Origin: Gammaproteobacteria bacterium
GTDB taxonomy: Bacteria > Pseudomonadota > Gammaproteobacteria > Pseudomonadales > Azotimanducaceae
NCBI GenBank assembly: GCA_027295975.1
Contig: JAPUJX010000193.1
Location: forward strand, 1-7,735
Reading direction: 5' to 3'
DNA: 7,735 bases
The notes below the pieces were generated by a model. That model was not told the origin of the DNA and did not search any database. It saw nothing but the letters and a program-made list of their open reading frames with translations. Position 1 is the first letter of the stretch. Every line of letters begins with the position of its first letter. The translations under genes were made by a program, and so were the position numbers. This document shows, piece after piece, positions 6,819 through 7,735 of this stretch.

Positions 6819-7265
6819 TCATTGTGACCGGGGTTTACCTGTTATCAAAACCCGATCGTGTTTGCCGGGCTCGATTCGTAGTTTTTCTTCCCCTCCGGGG
6901 AACCCGTTGACCTGCAACAAGTAAGCCAGAATATCCAGATAACTTCCGCTCGGCAGGCTATTGGGGTTGGCGGGTGGCATTTCAGTCTGAATTTTGGCAA
7001 ACAAATCCCCCAACGACCGCTCCTCCCAGAGAAACAGGAAACTAACCCCAATCAAACTCGGCGAATTGTTGTCACCTCGTAAATCTTCGGCATGACAACT
7101 GGCGCACACTTCCTGATATCCGCTGGCACCCCGGACGGCTTGTTCTTCCGAATAAACTCCATCCCATATGCTGGCTTCAGATTGGCCAAACGTGAGTACG
7201 CCAACGGTCGTCAACCAGAGAACGCAAGGAATCAAAAGTATCTTTTTGACGCCCTGCCCGTTCAC
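6819..7265 (-). CDS. Small c-type cytochrome, likely electron acceptor of the adjacent quinoprotein
   Basis: A 148-residue secreted monoheme cytochrome c. It has a hydrophobic signal peptide (about 7-27, probable cleavage near the ASIWDG segment at 31), the heme attachment motif CASCH (54-58) with His58 as proximal ligand, and EMPP (95-98), whose Met96 is the likely distal ligand. The VYSEEQAVRGASGY segment (37-50) just before the heme site is typical of cytochromes paired with PQQ-dependent alcohol dehydrogenases. A helix SGSYLDILAYLLQVNG (106-121) closes the cytochrome fold. The start is GTG at 7265; its first bases overlap the TGA of the dehydrogenase as GTGA, which implies translational coupling, and only a weak GGAAAA precedes it. 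Expected role: take electrons from reduced PQQ in the periplasm and pass them to a terminal oxidase. No other start fits as well, since the hydrophobic core follows at once. Confidence 0.92.
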   Translation of the reverse strand: MNGQGVKKILLIPCVLWLTTVGVLTFGQSEASIWDGVYSEEQAVRGASGYQEVCASCHAEDLRGDNNSPSLIGVSFLFLWEERSLGDLFAKIQTEMPPANPNSLPSGSYLDILAYLLQVNGFPGGEEKLRIEPGKHDRVLITGKPRSQ

Positions 7266-7735
7266 TTTTCCGGCAAGGCAAATACATAAATGGAGTTACC
7301 GTGATTCGGCCGCTTGACGTTGGGTGCCAACGTTCGCGGTATCAAGGTCGACCAGCTTGCTCCGCCAACACCGGCGGGAACGGCGACAAACTGTCTGCCA
7401 CCGGCCAGATAGGTAATGGGAAAACCCTGAGCGGAGGTTATCAGCCGGGTTCGCCATAATATTTCGCCGGTGATTTCGTCGTAGGCATAAACGTTTCTGT
7501 CCCAGTCGCCGCCAAAAACGACGCCGCCGCCAGTGGTGAGAGCGGCGGTATTCGAGGGGGTAACCGTGCGATGCCGCCAGAGTATTGCGCCACTCTCGAC
7601 ACTCATCGCCACAAACTCACCGGTCATGCCTTCGGATTCCGGATGCAGATGGTTTTTCCTGCGCACCGGCCCGACGCCGCCACCGCCGACAACACGTTCG
7701 GTGGGGCCAAAGGTGGCGAATTCGCAATTCAGAGT
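7262..7735 (-). CDS. PQQ-dependent dehydrogenase, C-terminal part (5'-truncated by window edge)
   Basis: The frame stays open to the right edge, so the gene begins outside the window; about 157 C-terminal residues are visible and the GTG at 7666 is internal. The sequence shows the beta-propeller repeats of quinoprotein alcohol dehydrogenases: GEFVAMSVESGAILWRH (encoded about 7568-7618) followed by TTGGGVVFGGDWDRNVYAYD, then TGEILWRT, and finally the ITYLAGGRQFVAVPAG blade strand and the closing IYVFALPEK. The tryptophan-docking pattern (GxILWR, twice) is clear. Family members oxidise alcohols or sugars in the periplasm with PQQ bound at the propeller centre. The catalytic Asp/Glu and the signal peptide would be in the missing N-terminal part, so cofactor use is inferred from the family. 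Neighbours support the call: its stop overlaps the GTG of a cytochrome c. A glycine-rich stretch (VVGGGGVGP) around 7667-7693 lies in a loop before the last repeats. Whether the substrate is an alcohol, a sugar or another compound is unknown. Confidence 0.9.
   Translation of the reverse strand, partial: TLNCEFATFGPTERVVGGGGVGPVRRKNHLHPESEGMTGEFVAMSVESGAILWRHRTVTPSNTAALTTGGGVVFGGDWDRNVYAYDEITGEILWRTRLITSAQGFPITYLAGGRQFVAVPAGVGGASWSTLIPRTLAPNVKRPNHGNSIYVFALPEK

Overview
The window looks like chromosomal DNA of a Gram-negative, aerobic, moderately GC-rich bacterium. A gammaproteobacterium or related proteobacterium is my best guess, made from gene content and style only and not from a phylogenetic marker. 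The evidence for a Gram-negative envelope is a lipobox-bearing solute-binding protein, a c-type cytochrome with a Sec-type signal, and a PQQ-type dehydrogenase that would act in the periplasm. I saw no rRNA or tRNA gene, CRISPR array, complete insertion sequence or phage gene.

Layout, left to right. (1) Positions 1-602 (+) hold the C-terminal half of a soluble bacterial cytochrome P450, cut by the window edge. (2) It converges, with a 17-base gap, on a ThuA-like protein at 620-1402 (-). (3) Between the ThuA gene and the next gene lies a remnant of a metal-dependent amidohydrolase (about 1443-1643, +); only the last ~60 codons remain. (4) A 12-helix major facilitator transporter of the Spinster-like type follows at 1767-3062 (+); its start is ambiguous and is preceded by a perfect 8-bp inverted repeat. 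(5) After a 45-base convergent gap, everything to the right edge is on the minus strand. Read in transcription order from the right edge, this is a PQQ-dependent dehydrogenase C-terminus (7262-7735, partial), a small c-type cytochrome overlapping it by 4 bases (6819-7265), and a membrane-anchored protein of unknown function with six cysteines (6138-6797). A 150-base spacer follows, then a branched-chain-amino-acid-type ABC substrate-binding lipoprotein (4776-5987) and an acyl-CoA synthetase (3108-4739).

The common theme is oxidative catabolism of small hydrophobic or carboxylic compounds. The P450 could hydroxylate a substrate, the quinoprotein with its cytochrome could oxidise an alcohol in the periplasm, the binding protein and the MFS carrier could move substrates, and the ligase could make a CoA thioester for further breakdown. 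The gene families are read with good confidence. Their linkage into one pathway is inference, and the sequence does not identify the substrate. I did not find a clearly new defence or mobile system. The points most worth a second look are the unknown six-cysteine protein, the amidohydrolase remnant, the hairpin in the MFS leader, and the binding protein paired with a CoA ligase rather than with permease genes.
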